A DNA stretch of 40,694 bases from Candidatus Pelagibacter sp. Its GTDB lineage: Bacteria > Pseudomonadota > Alphaproteobacteria > Pelagibacterales > Pelagibacteraceae. The notes beneath the pieces were generated by a model, which saw only the letters and a program-made list of their open reading frames with translations, did no database searches and had not been told where the DNA came from. This document shows, piece after piece, positions 39,963 through 40,694 of this stretch (positions are counted from its first letter, which is position 1; each line of letters begins with the position of its first letter). The position numbers and the translations under genes were made by a program. The stretch lies in assembly GCA_012963775.1 (NCBI GenBank), contig DTVC01000060.1, forward strand, positions 1 through 40,694, written 5' to 3'.

Positions 39963-40138
39963 CTTATAATTGTACTATTAGTTTAAGTTTCGTACAAATT
40001 ATTCTCCCATCAAGCAGAGGCAAAATTAAGATAAAAATTTATCCTCACTAAGGCTCTGTTATGGTCTAGATTGATCCCCTAAAATCTCACAATTATATCA
40101 TCTGACTCTCTAGAAACTTTTTGCTAGAATTAACGCTA
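39963..40138. other. Intergenic region, GC-richer than usual here
   Basis: These 176 bp separate the divergent GNAT and dehydrogenase genes. The middle part (about 40008-40082) is richer in G and C than other gaps in the window and has no ORF or RNA that I recognise. Near the right end CTGACT (40102) and TAGAAT (40125-40130) at 17-bp spacing could be a promoter for the dehydrogenase gene. It may be residue of an inserted segment. Confidence 0.4.
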
Positions 40139-40694
40139 ATGAATAAAATTAAAGTAGGATTTGTTGGTTTAGGACTAATGGGTATGCCCATGGCAAAAAA
40201 TATTTTAAAAAATAAATACCCTTTAATTGTTTGGAATAGGTCAACAAAAAATTTAAAAAAAATCAAAAAATTTGGAGCAGAAATATGTCAAAATTTGATT
40301 AACCTACCTAATAAATGTCAAGTTATTATAATGATGTTAGCCAACGATAATGTTTGTTTAGAAGTATCTGAAGTTTTAAAAAAAAATATAAAAAGAAATC
40401 AAATATTAATCGATATGAGCTCCACAAAGAAAAAGACTGCAGTTGAAATAGAAAAAAAAATTAAAGTTAATAAAGGATATTTTTTAGATGCCCCTGTATC
40501 GGGAGGAACAAAAGGAGCTGAAACTGGAAAATTGACAATTATGGTGGGGGGTGAAAAAAAAATATTTAAAAAAATAAGACATTTATTTGAAAGTATGGGA
40601 ACCGCTACTTATGTTGGGAAGACTGGGTCTGGACAAGTGGCTAAGCTTGCAAACCAGGCTATAGTTGGAATCACCATCGGTGCAGTGTCTGAAG
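40139..40694 (+). CDS. Beta-hydroxyacid dehydrogenase (3-hydroxyisobutyrate dehydrogenase family), C-terminus outside window
   Basis: The first 185 residues of an NAD(P)-dependent dehydrogenase. The Rossmann motif GFVGLGLMGMPMAKN starts at residue 7, the substrate-binding DAPVSGGTKGAETG at 117, and the catalytic lysine is Lys169 in GSGQVAKLANQ. Family members (about 290-300 residues) act on 3-hydroxyisobutyrate, tartronate semialdehyde, glyoxylate or succinate semialdehyde, and the visible part does not settle which. After the second beta strand VWNRSTKN has Asn-Arg instead of an acidic residue, which favours NADP(H). The ATG has no Shine-Dalgarno motif and would lie very close to the predicted transcription start. 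Confidence 0.93.
   Translation, partial: MNKIKVGFVGLGLMGMPMAKNILKNKYPLIVWNRSTKNLKKIKKFGAEICQNLINLPNKCQVIIMMLANDNVCLEVSEVLKKNIKRNQILIDMSSTKKKTAVEIEKKIKVNKGYFLDAPVSGGTKGAETGKLTIMVGGEKKIFKKIRHLFESMGTATYVGKTGSGQVAKLANQAIVGITIGAVSE

Noticed and set aside
40026..40044. Short palindrome around GATAAAAATTTATC in the last intergenic region
   Set aside because: The loop would be 2-4 bases and the stem is all A/T apart from one pair; no T-run follows, so neither terminator nor operator is supported.
39440..40120. Possible attachment-site repeat of the tRNA-Leu 3' end (CTCTCTGACC...AGAAAC versus TGACTCTCTAGAAAC near 40103)
   Set aside because: Only short, interrupted matches are shared, and no integrase gene is present; not better than chance.

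Overview
The window comes from an AT-rich, very gene-dense chromosome of a marine alphaproteobacterium, most likely of the SAR11 clade (Pelagibacterales). This rests on the low GC content, lysine- and isoleucine-rich proteins, intergenic gaps that are mostly a few bases or overlaps, frequent GTG and TTG starts, scarcity of Shine-Dalgarno motifs, and alphaproteobacterial gene orders (ZauP-like/zapA/fthC; tolQRAB-pal-cpoB-tilS-ftsH-folP-glmM; rluD-rpoH; sohB-glyQ-glyS-ppdK). No search was run, so the assignment is inference. No gene-free stretch exceeds 300 bases.

Layout. Bases 1-4811 (minus strand) form a central-carbon operon: transketolase, GAPDH, phosphoglycerate kinase and a class I fructose-bisphosphate aldolase cut by the window edge. 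From a short divergent region the plus strand carries a coiled-coil ZauP-like protein, ZapA, 5-formyl-THF cyclo-ligase, a YmdB-type phosphoesterase, YebC, a divergent RuvC-like nuclease, the Tol-Pal envelope system (tolQ, tolR, tolA, tolB, pal, cpoB), tilS, ftsH, folP, glmM, thiD and purA (to 20677). A clear terminator follows pal. The minus strand then carries rpoH and rluD, followed by a plus-strand tRNA-Arg(UCG), a minus-strand two-gene ABC-2 exporter and sua5.

From 25159 the plus strand has xseB, ispA and dxs (isoprenoid supply), then aroC (minus), pdxH (plus), a long-chain polyprenyl diphosphate synthase (minus), and a plus-strand run sohB-glyQ-glyS-ppdK. nadC and nadA (minus) are followed by tRNA-Leu(GAG), a GNAT acetyltransferase whose codon use and GC-richer flank differ from the rest, and the start of a beta-hydroxyacid dehydrogenase that leaves the window.

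How the genes fit together. Transketolase, GAPDH, PGK, aldolase and PPDK can all work in the gluconeogenic direction, and the GAPDH carries residues associated with NADP(H) use. tkt and dxs need thiamine diphosphate, and thiD supplies HMP-PP for it. Dxs, IspA and the long-chain synthase together lead to quinone side chains and undecaprenyl-type lipids. ZapA, Tol-Pal, FtsH and GlmM link to division and envelope maintenance. I found no CRISPR array, transposon, prophage or toxin-antitoxin module and no convincing wholly new system. The most unusual points are the GAPDH cofactor residues, the RuvC-like protein without ruvA/ruvB/ybgC, and the foreign-looking acetyltransferase beside tRNA-Leu.
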